DNA of 64,000 bases, taken from contig NZ_RAPR01000001.1 of NCBI RefSeq assembly GCF_003610235.1, positions 5,580,001 through 5,644,000 on the forward strand, in the 5' to 3' direction. This document shows positions 25,819 through 34,050 of this stretch, one piece after another. Position 1 is the first letter of the stretch; each line of letters starts with the position of its first letter. The position numbers were made by a program, and so were the translations under genes. The notes under the pieces are model-generated. The model did not search any database, was not told where the DNA came from, and saw only the letters and a list, made by a program, of their open reading frames with translations. This DNA comes from Catellatospora citrea. GTDB taxonomy: Bacteria; Actinomycetota; Actinomycetes; Mycobacteriales; Micromonosporaceae.

Positions 25819-27962
25819 GTCTGGGCAGGCTGGAGTTGCGGCGGTTCCGGCGGCACCGGATGACGCGGGCCGCGCTGGTGGTGCTGACGCTGGTGCCGCT
25901 GCTGTACGGGGCGCTGTACCTGTGGGCGTTCTGGGATCCGTACGGCAACATGAACCGGATCCCGGTGGCGCTGGTGCTGGAGGACGAGGCGGCCAGCGAT
26001 CCGGACGGCGGGCAGGTGCACGCCGGGCGGGACCTGGCCGAGGAGCTGGAGCAGCGGCAGGTCTTCGGGTGGCGGCGGGTGGACGCGGCCGACGCGGCCG
26101 ACGGACTGCGGGACGGGACCTACCAGCTGATGCTGCGCATCCCGGCGGACTTCTCGGCGGCGCTGGTCACCGGGCCGGACCCGGCGGCGACGGCACGGGC
26201 CGGGCAGCTCACCGTGGTCAGTGACGACGGGGTCAACTACATCTCCGGGATGCTGGCACGCAGCGCGTTCACCGAGATCCGGGCGGCGGCGGCCGAGTCG
26301 GCGGCGGCGAAGTACTTCGACGGCATGCTGATCGGCTTCAGCGACGTGAAGTCGGCGCTGGGCGACGCGGCCGACGGTGCGGGAAAGCTGGCCGGGGGTG
26401 CCGGCGACGCCCAGGACGGCGCGGACGCGCTGGCCGACGGCGCGCACAGCGCCCAGGCCGGAGCGGGCACCCTCGCCGACGGGCTGGCGCGGGCCGAGTC
26501 CGGCTCCCGCGAGCTGGCCGGTGGCCTGGCCACGCTGGAGGCCGGATCGGCGCAGCTCGCCGACGGCGCGGCCCGGGCCGCGGCGGGCGGTGCGCAGCTG
26601 GCGTCCACCGTGGACGGTGTCGCCGACCGGGTCGAGCCGGTGCTGCGCGAGCACGCCGACACCATCGAGCAGGGCGCGAACGCCGTCGCGGCGGCGGCGC
26701 AGGCGCTCGCGACACACCTGGACGCGCTGCCGCAGCTCGCGGACCAGGCCGTGCGGCGTACCGCCGAGGTGGTCACGTCGCTGGACGCCCTGGCGCAGGC
26801 GCACCCGGAACTCGCCGACGCCCCGGCCTTCCTCGCCGCGCACCGGGCCGCCTCGGTCGCGGCGGACACCGCGCGGGACCTGGCCGACCGGCTGGACGAC
26901 GCCGGGCTGCCGCAGGTCAAGGCGCAGCTGACCGAGGTCGCGGCGGCCGCCCGCGCGGTGGCGCAGGCCGCCCCGCACCTGGCCGACGACGTGGCCGCGG
27001 CCCGGCGCAGCGTCGACGAGCTGGCCGCGGGACTGGCCACGCTGTCCACCGGCGCGGACCGGCTGCACGGCGGGGTCGCCGACGCGGCCACGGGCGCGAA
27101 GTCGCTGCACGGCGGCCTGTACCGGCTGTCCACCGGGGCGCGGCAGCTCGACGGCGGGCTGGTCCGGCTCTCCGGCGGGGCGGGGGAGCTCGCCGCCGGG
27201 CTGGCCCGGCTCGACGACGGGGCGCGCACGCTGGCCGACGGGCTGTCCGACGGGGCGGCGCAGGTGCCCGGCTACGACGCGGACACCCGGGCGCAGCGGG
27301 CCGGGGTGCTGGCCGCGCCGGTGACCCTGGAGCGCGACGTGTGGCACGCGGCCGCTGCGTACGGCGCCGGGTTCGCGCCGTACTTCGTGGCGCTGGCGCT
27401 GTGGGTGGGCGCGATGCTGACGTACATGCTGCTGCGCCCGGTGACCCGGCGGCACCTGATGACCGGCGCGCCCGCCTGGCGGGTGGCGCTGGCCGGCTGG
27501 CGGCCCGCGGTCGCCGTCGGTTTCGCGCAGACCACCGTGCTGTACGCGGTGCTGCTGCTCGCGCTGGGCCTGGACCCCGTACACCCGTGGGGCGTGTACG
27601 GCTACCTGCTGGCCACGATGCTGGCCTTCACCGCCGTGCTGCAACTGCTCGGCGCGGCACTGGGCTCGGCCGGCCGACTGGTCGCCCTGATCCTGCTGAT
27701 GCTCCAGCTCACCGGCTCGGGCGGCACCTACCCCGTGGCCACCAGCCCCGGCTTCTTCCAGGCCATCCACCCGTACCTGCCGATGACCTACGTCGTCGAC
27801 GGCCTGCGCCGCCTCATCCTCGGCGGCTCCACGGCCACCGTCGCCACCGGCGTCACCGTCCTGCTCGGGGTGGCCGCCCTCGCCCTGACCCTCACCACCC
27901 TCACCGCCTCCCGAGCCCGCCGCCTCACCCCCGACAAACTCCACCCCGCCCTCACCATGTGA
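25815..27962 (+). CDS. YhgE/Pip family membrane protein
   Basis: This 715-residue protein starts VSLGRLELRRFRRHRM at the GTG sharing GTGA with the ATPase stop. An N-terminal helix (ALVVLTLVPLLYGALYLW) anchors the YhgE N-terminal domain. A long extracytoplasmic region follows, made of heptad-like repeats (LADGA, GAGKLAGGA, GARQLDGG). At the C-terminal end is a block of about five membrane helices of ABC-2 type (from YVVDG-like back to YFVALALWVGAML). The family includes phage-infection and ESX/export-related proteins, so a role in cell-envelope export is likely but unproven. Confidence 0.9.
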   Translation: MSLGRLELRRFRRHRMTRAALVVLTLVPLLYGALYLWAFWDPYGNMNRIPVALVLEDEAASDPDGGQVHAGRDLAEELEQRQVFGWRRVDAADAADGLRDGTYQLMLRIPADFSAALVTGPDPAATARAGQLTVVSDDGVNYISGMLARSAFTEIRAAAAESAAAKYFDGMLIGFSDVKSALGDAADGAGKLAGGAGDAQDGADALADGAHSAQAGAGTLADGLARAESGSRELAGGLATLEAGSAQLADGAARAAAGGAQLASTVDGVADRVEPVLREHADTIEQGANAVAAAAQALATHLDALPQLADQAVRRTAEVVTSLDALAQAHPELADAPAFLAAHRAASVAADTARDLADRLDDAGLPQVKAQLTEVAAAARAVAQAAPHLADDVAAARRSVDELAAGLATLSTGADRLHGGVADAATGAKSLHGGLYRLSTGARQLDGGLVRLSGGAGELAAGLARLDDGARTLADGLSDGAAQVPGYDADTRAQRAGVLAAPVTLERDVWHAAAAYGAGFAPYFVALALWVGAMLTYMLLRPVTRRHLMTGAPAWRVALAGWRPAVAVGFAQTTVLYAVLLLALGLDPVHPWGVYGYLLATMLAFTAVLQLLGAALGSAGRLVALILLMLQLTGSGGTYPVATSPGFFQAIHPYLPMTYVVDGLRRLILGGSTATVATGVTVLLGVAALALTLTTLTASRARRLTPDKLHPALTM

Positions 27963-28013
27963 CCTGCCCGCACGGCCGATGTGGCACGGTGGGGGCATAC
28001 CCGGCCGCGGCTT

Positions 28014-28073
28014 GCAGTTTCGGGGAAAGTGCGTGAATCGGTGCGCCGACAGCAGCAGTTTCCCCGAAACTGC
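28014..28073. repeat. 15-bp inverted repeat between yhgE and tetR
   Basis: GCAGTTTCGGGGAAA (28014-28028) is repeated in exact reverse complement at 28059-28073 with a 30-base loop. Its TTTCGGGGAAA core recalls the 'GATCGCCGTTTC' family but the outer arms differ. It could be a terminator for the exporter gene. Confidence 0.65.
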
Positions 28074-28120
28074 GGGCCGGGACACGGCGTGGGCGTTGAG
28101 TGATCGAGGAGGCTGTGGGC

Positions 28121-28726
28121 GTGGTGGATGGGCGGAGTGCGCGGCGGGACGCGACGCGGCAGAAGCTGTTCGAGGCGACCATGGCGCTGATCGCGGAGCA
28201 GGGGTTCTCGGACACGACGGTGGATCAGATCGCCGAGCGGGCCGGGGTGGCGAAGGGGACCGTCTACTACAACTTCGCCTCCAAGAGCGTGCTGTTCGAG
28301 GAGCTGCTGCGCTACGGGGTGGGCCTGCTCACCGACGACTTCAAGGCCGCCGTCGCCGGGCGGGAGCCGACGGCGGCCGTCGAGGCGCTGGTGCGGGCGG
28401 AGCTCGCGTTCATCCAGCGCTACCGGTCCTTCGCGCAGCTGCTGCTGTCGGAGATGTGGCGCACCCACCGCGACTGGCAGCAGACGCTGCGCCTGCTGCG
28501 CGAGGAGGCGATCACCGTGATCGCCGCGACGCTGCGGGCGGGCGTGGACAGCGGCGACTTCGCCCCGGACCTGGACGTGCGCCTGTCCGCCTCCGCCCTG
28601 TTCGGCGTGTGCCTGGTGGTGGCGCTGGACTGGCTGGTGTTCACCCCGGAGCAGCCGATCGAGCAGGTCGAGGCGGCGGTGCTGGCCATCGTGCGCAGCC
28701 GCGCCGCCGTCAACGCGCGGCCTTGA
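28121..28726 (+). CDS. TetR/AcrR-family repressor
   Basis: This 201-residue regulator starts VVDGRSARRDATRQKLF at a GTG eight bases after AGGAGG; the earlier GTG at 28100 has no such site. The TetR helix-turn-helix is clear (FSDTTVDQIAERAGVAKGTVYYNFASKSVLF). The C-terminal ligand domain is diverse. It lies 158 bp beyond the YhgE/Pip gene on the same strand and probably controls that operon through the dyad at 25203-25234. Confidence 0.93.
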   Translation: MVDGRSARRDATRQKLFEATMALIAEQGFSDTTVDQIAERAGVAKGTVYYNFASKSVLFEELLRYGVGLLTDDFKAAVAGREPTAAVEALVRAELAFIQRYRSFAQLLLSEMWRTHRDWQQTLRLLREEAITVIAATLRAGVDSGDFAPDLDVRLSASALFGVCLVVALDWLVFTPEQPIEQVEAAVLAIVRSRAAVNARP

Positions 28727-28730
28727 CCGA

Positions 28731-29651
28731 TCAGCGGCGCGCCCACGGGGGAGTGCAGCCGTTCACGGTCAGCCTGATCGCGTACACCGAGGTGGACGCG
28801 GTCATGTAGAGCACGTTGCGTTTCGGGCCGCCGAAGACCAGGTTGGACACGACCTCGGGGAGCAGGATCCGGCCGAGCCGGGTGCCGTCGGGGTGGTAGC
28901 AGTGCACCCCGTCGTGTGCCGCCGCCCAGATCATGCCGCGGTCGTCGACGCGCAGCCCGTCGAACGAGCCCGCGTCGCACTCGGCCAGCACGTCGCCGCC
29001 GGTCAGGCCGCCCTCGGCGGTGACGTCGAAGACCCGGATGTGCTTGCGGCGGGTGTCGGCCAGGTAGAGCCGCCGCTCGTCGGGGGAGAAGGCGAGACCG
29101 TTGGGCCGCTCGGCGTCCAGCACGACGGCTTCGGGCTCCCCGCCGGGGGTGACCCGGTAGACGTGGCAGCCGCCGATCTCGCTGACCCCGCGGTTGCCCT
29201 CGTAGTCGCTGATGATGCCGTAGGGCGGGTCGGTGAACCAGACCGCGCCGTCGGAGTGCACGACCACGTCGTTGGGGCTGTTGAGGCGCTTGCCCTGCCA
29301 GCTGTCGGCCAGCACGGTGATGCTGCCGTCGTGCTCGGTGCGGGTGACCCGGCGGTTGCCCTGCTCGCAGCTGACCAGCCGGCCCTGCCCGTCCAGGGTG
29401 TGCCCGTTGGTGTGGCCGGCGGGCTGCCGGAAGACGCCGACCGTGCCGGTGGTCTCGTCCCAGCGCAGCATGCGGTCGTTGGGGATGTCGCTGCAGAGCA
29501 GGAATCGCCCGGCCGGGTGGTAGACCGGGCCCTCCAGCCAGCGGCCGCCGGTGAAGAGCCGTTGCACGCGCTCGTCGCCGTTGCAGTCGAAGCGCGGGTC
29601 GAGTGTCACGAGCTGGGCGGGGATGGTGTCGGTGGCGAGCAGCGGGCTCAT
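28731..29651 (-). CDS. SMP-30/gluconolactonase-like beta-propeller protein
   Basis: This 306-residue protein has the six-bladed propeller repeats of the SMP-30/LRE family. Metal-binding-type motifs are visible: WLEGPVYHPAG (Glu), NSPNDVVVHSDG (Asn and Asp), ERPNGLAFSPDE (Asn) and DAGSFDGLRVDDRG (Asp). These suggest a divalent-metal sugar lactonase. It ends four bases from the TetR stop and diverges from the Lrp/AsnC gene, so that regulator may control it. The exact lactone substrate is unknown. Confidence 0.9.
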   Translation of the reverse strand: MSPLLATDTIPAQLVTLDPRFDCNGDERVQRLFTGGRWLEGPVYHPAGRFLLCSDIPNDRMLRWDETTGTVGVFRQPAGHTNGHTLDGQGRLVSCEQGNRRVTRTEHDGSITVLADSWQGKRLNSPNDVVVHSDGAVWFTDPPYGIISDYEGNRGVSEIGGCHVYRVTPGGEPEAVVLDAERPNGLAFSPDERRLYLADTRRKHIRVFDVTAEGGLTGGDVLAECDAGSFDGLRVDDRGMIWAAAHDGVHCYHPDGTRLGRILLPEVVSNLVFGGPKRNVLYMTASTSVYAIRLTVNGCTPPWARR

Positions 29652-29738
29652 GAGATGCCTCCCAGGCTTAACGTTGTTCGGTCAGACGCTAACATCACCT
29701 AACGAGGTTCTGTCAAAGGCTCCGGGGAGTGAACGATC

Positions 29739-30194
29739 ATGGACGAGATCGACCGCAAGCTGATCGCGCTGCTGCAGGAGGACGCGACGCAGGCGTACAC
29801 CGCGCTGGGTCAGGCGGTGGGCCTGTCCGGCGCGGCCGCCCACGACCGAGTCCGCAAGCTGCGGGAACGGGGCGTCATCCGGCGCAGCACGGTCGAGGTC
29901 GACCCGCACGCGGCCGGGCGCGGCGTGCTCGCGTTCGTGCTGATCGAGGCGAACGCGTGGATGGGCGACGCGGAGACCGCGGACGCCCTGCGCGCGATCC
30001 CGCAGATTCAGGAGGCGCACATCACCGCGGGCGTCGCGTCCGTGCTCACCAAGATCCGGACTGCGACGACCGAGGAGCTGCAGGCGGTGCTCAAGGAGAT
30101 CTTCCTGGTGCCGGGGGTGACCGGCACGCAGACCGTCGTGGCGCTGGAGACGTTCTTCGAGCGGCCGGTCTCGGTGCGGCAGCACCCGCGCTGA
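29739..30194 (+). CDS. Lrp/AsnC-family transcriptional regulator
   Basis: This 151-residue protein starts MDEIDRKLIALLQEDATQAY. It has the AsnC helix-turn-helix (LGQAVGLSGAAAHDRVRKL, RERGVIRR) and a C-terminal RAM ligand domain (VLAFVLIEA, GVTGTQTVVALE). It diverges from the SMP-30 gene over 87 bp containing CGGTCAGACGCTAACATCACC, a likely promoter region. Members respond to amino acids, and the ligand is unknown here. Confidence 0.92.
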   Translation: MDEIDRKLIALLQEDATQAYTALGQAVGLSGAAAHDRVRKLRERGVIRRSTVEVDPHAAGRGVLAFVLIEANAWMGDAETADALRAIPQIQEAHITAGVASVLTKIRTATTEELQAVLKEIFLVPGVTGTQTVVALETFFERPVSVRQHPR

Positions 30195-30212
30195 CTGGCA
30201 TACTCGCCGGTT

Positions 30213-30461
30213 ATGAGGTTGTCGCGGGGCTGGTCGCTGTTCCTGATCGCGGTCGGCGTGTGGACCTGGCTGATCTGGCCGCGGTTCGCCCTCGCCATCT
30301 GGGACGACCCGCGGGCCTGGTCGACCGGCGTGTCCGGCGACGGCTCGCCGACCAGCTTCCTGTGGGTGCACGCGCTGCTGATCGGGGCCTCGCTGGCCAT
30401 CGGCACCACCGTCGGCGTGCTCGGCGTCCGGGGCATGCTGGCCGCCCGCCGCAAGGGCTGA
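30213..30461 (+). CDS. Small SCO4848-like membrane protein
   Basis: This 82-residue protein has two membrane helices (about 7-25 and 50-72) around a loop with IWPRFALAIWDDPRAW. The sequence resembles the actinobacterial SCO4848 family, known only as a small conserved membrane protein. It starts 18 bases after the AsnC stop and ends at 30461 next to the VOC stop. No function is known. Confidence 0.75.
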   Translation: MRLSRGWSLFLIAVGVWTWLIWPRFALAIWDDPRAWSTGVSGDGSPTSFLWVHALLIGASLAIGTTVGVLGVRGMLAARRKG

Positions 30462-30830
30462 TCAGCCGGGCAGGTGGCAGACCGCCTCGACGTTGTTGCC
30501 GTCGCGGTCGCGGACGAACGCCCCGAAGTAGTGCTCGTGGTACTCCGGCCACACCCGCGGTTCGTGCAGCACCTCTGCGCCGGTGCCGGTGGCCGCTTCG
30601 AAGAACGCGGTGACCGAGGCCCGGTCGGCGGCGACGAAGGCGATGTGCGCCTCGCGGGCGACTCCCTCGGTGGTGACCGGGCCGAGCCAGAACACCGGCC
30701 GGTCCACGCCGTAGCCGATGACGTCGCCGAACTCCAGGATGCGCCGCCCGCCGAGCGGGGCCAGCACGGTGTCGTAGAAGTAGGCGGCCGCTTCGACGTC
30801 GGCGACCTGAATCGACAGGTGATCGAGCAT
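30462..30830 (-). CDS. VOC-superfamily protein
   Basis: This 122-residue single-domain protein starts MLDHLSIQVADVEAAAYFYD. His4 of DHLSI, HIAFVA in the middle and the C-terminal NNVEAVCH carry the usual metal-site residues (His, Glu). The start is chosen at the ATG that begins the conserved beta strand; the frame continues upstream without conservation. Its stop abuts the convergent SCO4848-like gene. The substrate is unknown. Confidence 0.88.
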   Translation of the reverse strand: MLDHLSIQVADVEAAAYFYDTVLAPLGGRRILEFGDVIGYGVDRPVFWLGPVTTEGVAREAHIAFVAADRASVTAFFEAATGTGAEVLHEPRVWPEYHEHYFGAFVRDRDGNNVEAVCHLPG

Positions 30831-30894
30831 GCCTGCCAATCTAACGGCGGCCGCCGACGGCGGGCCCACGCCGGGCGGGGTGTCGATCCTCCGG

Positions 30895-31749
30895 TCAGAT
30901 CCGGTCCAGGAATCCGGCGATCAGCGGGGCGATCTCGGGCAGGCACTCCTCCAGCGCGAAATGCCCGGTCGCGAACAGGTGCAGCTCGGCGTCGGGCAGG
31001 TCGCGCAGGTATGCCCGCGCGCCCGGGACGAGGAAGAACGCGTCGCCGGTGCCCCACAGGACCAGGGTCGGCGGCCGGTGCTCGCGCAGCCACCGCTGCC
31101 ACACCGGGTACAGCTCGACGTTGGTGTGGTAGTCGAGCACCAGGTCGATCTGCGCGTCCGTGCGGCCGGGCAGGTCCAGGTAGTGCTGGTCCAGGGTCCA
31201 GCCGTCGGGCGCGATCAGTTCGGGGTCGCTCGTGCCGCCCTCGTACTGGCCACGGGTCACCGGGAGCGCCATCATCCCGGCGACCGCCTCGCGCGCGCCG
31301 GGCGCGCCGGCCCGGTGCCCGGTCAGGCCGCGGGCGAGGTCGGACAGGCCTTCGTCGTACGCGTTGGCGTTCTGCACGATCAGGCCCGCGATCCACTCCG
31401 GACGCCGGGTGGCCAGCCGCATCCCGACCGGCCCGCCGAAGTCGAAGGCGTACAGCGTGAACGGGTGCAGGCCGAGCCGCGCCACGAAGCCCTCGATCAC
31501 GTCGGCCAGCCGCTCGAACGTGTACGTGAACCCCGCCGGGGCCTCGGTCTGCCCGGACCCGGGGTAGTCCGGCGCGACGACGTGGCAGCGCCCGCCGAGC
31601 GCGTCGATCAGCCGCCGGAACTGCGCCGAGGAGCTGGGGAAGCCGTGCAGGAGCAGCAGCGTCGGCGCACCGGGGTCGCCGGCCTCGCGATAGAACACAC
31701 GCACCCCGTCGACGTCGACGAACCGGTACGCGACCTTCGGGATGTCCAC
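30895..31749 (-). CDS. Alpha/beta hydrolase, haloalkane dehalogenase/epoxide hydrolase-like
   Basis: This 284-residue protein starts MDIPKVAYRFVDVDG. The oxyanion motif HGFPSSSAQ and the nucleophile elbow YAFDFGGPVG place an Asp, not a Ser, at the nucleophile, as in epoxide hydrolases and haloalkane dehalogenases. The acid is probably Asp in WGTGDAFF, and the catalytic His lies in ATGHFALEE. A lid region rich in Ala/Gly lies between. It could open epoxides or dehalogenate, and the sequence does not decide between them. Confidence 0.9.
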   Translation of the reverse strand: MDIPKVAYRFVDVDGVRVFYREAGDPGAPTLLLLHGFPSSSAQFRRLIDALGGRCHVVAPDYPGSGQTEAPAGFTYTFERLADVIEGFVARLGLHPFTLYAFDFGGPVGMRLATRRPEWIAGLIVQNANAYDEGLSDLARGLTGHRAGAPGAREAVAGMMALPVTRGQYEGGTSDPELIAPDGWTLDQHYLDLPGRTDAQIDLVLDYHTNVELYPVWQRWLREHRPPTLVLWGTGDAFFLVPGARAYLRDLPDAELHLFATGHFALEECLPEIAPLIAGFLDRI

Positions 31750-31799
31750 ACCATGCCGAACTGCTCGTAGCGCGGCCGGGACACGGCAGGCGGGCAGAC

Positions 31800-31866
31800 G
31801 AAGATCGCCGTTTGCGGTCGGAAACTGCGGTGTGACCCGAGCTTCTGGCCGAAAACGGCGATCTTC
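31800..31866. repeat. Copy of the 'GATCGCCGTTTC' hairpin family after aroG
   Basis: GAAGATCGCCGTTT (31800-31813) pairs exactly with 31853-31866, and further imperfect pairs extend it (CGGtCgGAA against its partner). The loop contains GAAACTGCGGT, close to the copy at 14256. It lies 24 bases beyond the DAHP synthase stop and may serve as its terminator. Confidence 0.8.
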
Positions 31867-31889
31867 CCCGCGAGCGGGCGCGGGGGCCG

Positions 31890-32948
31890 TCAGGCAGCCG
31901 CGCGGCGGGCGGTGACGGCGTGGGCCAGGGTGGCCAGGGTCTGCTCGGTGGTCTCCCAGCTCATGCAGGCGTCCGTCACGCTCTGGCCGTAGGTCAGCGG
32001 CTGCCCGGAGTCGAGGTCCTGGCGGCCCGCGACGATGAAGCTCTCCAGCATCACGCCCGCGATGCCGGCCTGGCCGCCCGCGATCTGCGCCGCGATCTCG
32101 TCGGAGACGACGGCCTGGCGCTCGTGGCTCTTGCCGCTGTTGCCGTGGCTCGCGTCGATGACCAGGCGGTGCTTCAGGCCGGCCTTCTCGGTCATGGCCA
32201 GCGTCGCGGCCACCGACTCGGGGCCGTAGTTCGGGCCGCTGCGGCCGCCGCGCAGGATCACGTGGCAGTCCTCGTTGCCGGTGGTGGTGACGATCGCGGC
32301 CCGGCCGTCGGTGTCCACCCCGAAGAAGACGTGGCTGTTGCGGCCCACCTCACAGGCGTCGATCGCGCCCTGCACGCCGCCGTCGGTGGTGTTCTTGAAC
32401 CCGACCGGCATGGACAGGCCGGACGCCAGCTGGCGGTGCACCTGGCTCTCGATGGTCCGCGCGCCGATCGCGCCCCAGGTCACCGCGTCGGCGATGTACT
32501 GCGGGCTGGTCGGGTCGAGGAACTCGCAGCCCACCGGCACGCCCAGGTCGAGGATGTCGAGCAGCAGCGCCCGCGCGGTGCGCAGCCCGCGGTGCACGTC
32601 GTAGGTCCCGTCCAGCCCCGGGTCGTTGATGAGGCCCTTCCAGCCGATCGTGGTGCGCGGCTTCTCGAAGTAGACCCGCATCACCACGCACAGCTCGCGG
32701 GAGTGCTGCTTGGCGGCCTCGGCCAGCCGGCGGGCGTAGTCCATGGCCGCCTCGGTGTCGTGCACCGAACACGGGCCGACCACCACCAGCAGCCGGTCGT
32801 CGCGGCCGGTGAGCACGTCGCGCACCTCCTGGCGGGACCGCTCCACCAGCGCGGCGCGATGGTCGCCGAGCGGCAGTTCGGTGAGCAGCTCGCGCGGCGG
32901 CCGCAGCGGCTCGAAGGACAGGACGTGGACGTCGTTGGTCTGGGTCAT
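31890..32948 (-). CDS. aroG: 3-deoxy-7-phosphoheptulonate synthase (DAHP synthase, class I)
   Basis: This 352-residue enzyme condenses phosphoenolpyruvate with erythrose 4-phosphate, the first step of the shikimate pathway. VVGPCSVHDTEAAMDYARRL, MRVYFEKPRTTIGWKG, GAIGARTIESQVHRQLASG and VIDASHGNSGKSHERQ carry the substrate- and metal-binding Cys, Lys, His and Asp residues. Start ATG 32948 follows GGAGA with a seven-base gap; the frame opens upstream but without conservation. Its 183-base leader encodes a small peptide rich in aromatic codons and two hairpins, so it is probably regulated by attenuation. Confidence 0.97.
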   Translation of the reverse strand: MTQTNDVHVLSFEPLRPPRELLTELPLGDHRAALVERSRQEVRDVLTGRDDRLLVVVGPCSVHDTEAAMDYARRLAEAAKQHSRELCVVMRVYFEKPRTTIGWKGLINDPGLDGTYDVHRGLRTARALLLDILDLGVPVGCEFLDPTSPQYIADAVTWGAIGARTIESQVHRQLASGLSMPVGFKNTTDGGVQGAIDACEVGRNSHVFFGVDTDGRAAIVTTTGNEDCHVILRGGRSGPNYGPESVAATLAMTEKAGLKHRLVIDASHGNSGKSHERQAVVSDEIAAQIAGGQAGIAGVMLESFIVAGRQDLDSGQPLTYGQSVTDACMSWETTEQTLATLAHAVTARRAAA

Positions 32949-33131
32949 CGGAGCGTCTCCCGGTTCCGTGGGGGGACGGGCCCCGCACCTCGGAATGTCC
33001 CAGGCCAGCCCGTCCATGACATGGCAAAGGGCGAAGACGAGACGTCTTCGCCCTGCTGGCTCTGGGTGGAATCGCGGTCAGCGCATAGAACCGCCGGCTC
33101 CACCCAGAGCCAGCGTAAAGCGCCAATACAT
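32949..33131 (-). promoter_or_regulatory. Attenuator-like leader of the DAHP synthase gene
   Basis: Read on the minus strand: a leader peptide (33131-33078), a 16-bp perfect stem (GCTGGCTCTGGGTGGA, 33114-33099 with 33070-33055) whose 5' arm lies inside the peptide's codons, and then a second stem (GGGCGAAGAC, 33053-33044 with 33038-33029, five-base loop) followed by TTTGCC. The order and overlap match ribosome-mediated attenuation. A good anti-terminator pairing was not found by eye. TGGATC-17-TAGGCT upstream may be the promoter, putting transcription start near the peptide's ATG. Confidence 0.75.
33078..33131 (-). CDS. Candidate 17-residue leader peptide with Tyr-Trp-Phe
   Basis: The minus-strand frame from ATG 33131 reads MYWRFTLALGGAGGSMR and then TGA. 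Three of its first five residues are aromatic (Tyr2, Trp3, Phe5), the end products of the pathway the downstream gene starts. Codons 6-11 form the 5' arm of a 16-bp hairpin. No strong ribosome site lies upstream, so translation may be leaderless or near-leaderless. The assignment rests on composition and position only. Confidence 0.65.
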   Translation of the reverse strand: MYWRFTLALGGAGGSMR

Positions 33132-33327
33132 GCGAACCACGGGGGAAGCCTACCCCATGTGACGGCATCGATCCAGACTGCTCTCCCACCGGAACCGGAC
33201 AGCAGGGCCGAGACCTCCGCGTGGGCGGGCCGGGCCGAGCGTGGCTGTGGTGATGGACTCATGGCAGCCGTCACGTCGATACGTTTACTGTGGGCGCTCG
33301 AGACGGACACGACGAGGAGGCGGCCAG

Positions 33328-34005
33328 GTGCCCCCAGCAGATGCTGCGCCGCGGCAAGAACTGCCCGCCGAGCCGATGCACGCCACGCGCACCCTGTCGG
33401 ACAACGTCTACCGCTGGCTGCGCGATCAGATCGTGCTGGGCAAGATCGGCCCCAACGAGCCGCTCGTCGAAGCGGTGATCGCGGAGAAGCTCCAGGTCAG
33501 CCGTACGCCCATCCGGGAGAGCCTGCAGCGGCTGGCCGCCGACGGCCTGATCGTGTCCCACCGCCGCCGCTGGATCGTGCGCCAGCACGGCCGTGACGAG
33601 ATCGTGGCCATCTACGAGGTCAGGATGGCGCTGGAGTCCTTCGCGGCCCGCTTCGCCTGCCAGCGCGCCACCGAGGCGGAGCTGGCCGCCATCGCCGCGC
33701 ACTGCGACACCTGGTCGGCCGGCGGCCCGCCCGACGAGTTCGTGGTCTTCAACGACCGCTTCCACCACCTGATCGTCGAGGCCGCGCACAACCCCCGGCT
33801 GGCCCGCGTGATCGAGCAGAACCACCTCTACTACTTCAACGACCAGGTCGCCGCCCAATACCGCCCCGACGAGATCACCGCCTCCCAGTCCGAACACCAG
33901 GACCTGGTCGAGGCGCTCCACCGGCGCGACGCGGACCGCGCGGCCGACCTCTCGCGCCGCCACGCCGAGGAAGCCCTGACCCTGATCCTCTCCCGCCTCT
34001 TCTGA
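33328..34005 (+). CDS. GntR-family regulator (FCD/FadR type)
   Basis: This 225-residue regulator starts at GTG 33328, seven bases after GGAGG. The winged helix-turn-helix covers about 16-85 (LSDNVYRWLRDQIVLGKIGP, VSRTPIRESLQRLAADGLI). The C-terminal all-helical FCD effector domain includes the metal-type residues Asp, His and His (FNDRFHHLIVEAAHN, SEHQDLVEAL). It diverges from the DAHP synthase leader, and a functional link to it is not evident. It may respond to a small carboxylate. Confidence 0.92.
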   Translation: MPPADAAPRQELPAEPMHATRTLSDNVYRWLRDQIVLGKIGPNEPLVEAVIAEKLQVSRTPIRESLQRLAADGLIVSHRRRWIVRQHGRDEIVAIYEVRMALESFAARFACQRATEAELAAIAAHCDTWSAGGPPDEFVVFNDRFHHLIVEAAHNPRLARVIEQNHLYYFNDQVAAQYRPDEITASQSEHQDLVEALHRRDADRAADLSRRHAEEALTLILSRLF

Positions 34006-34050
34006 CCCCACCCGGGCGATCTTGGGCGGGGGCGGGGATAGTCTGCGGGC

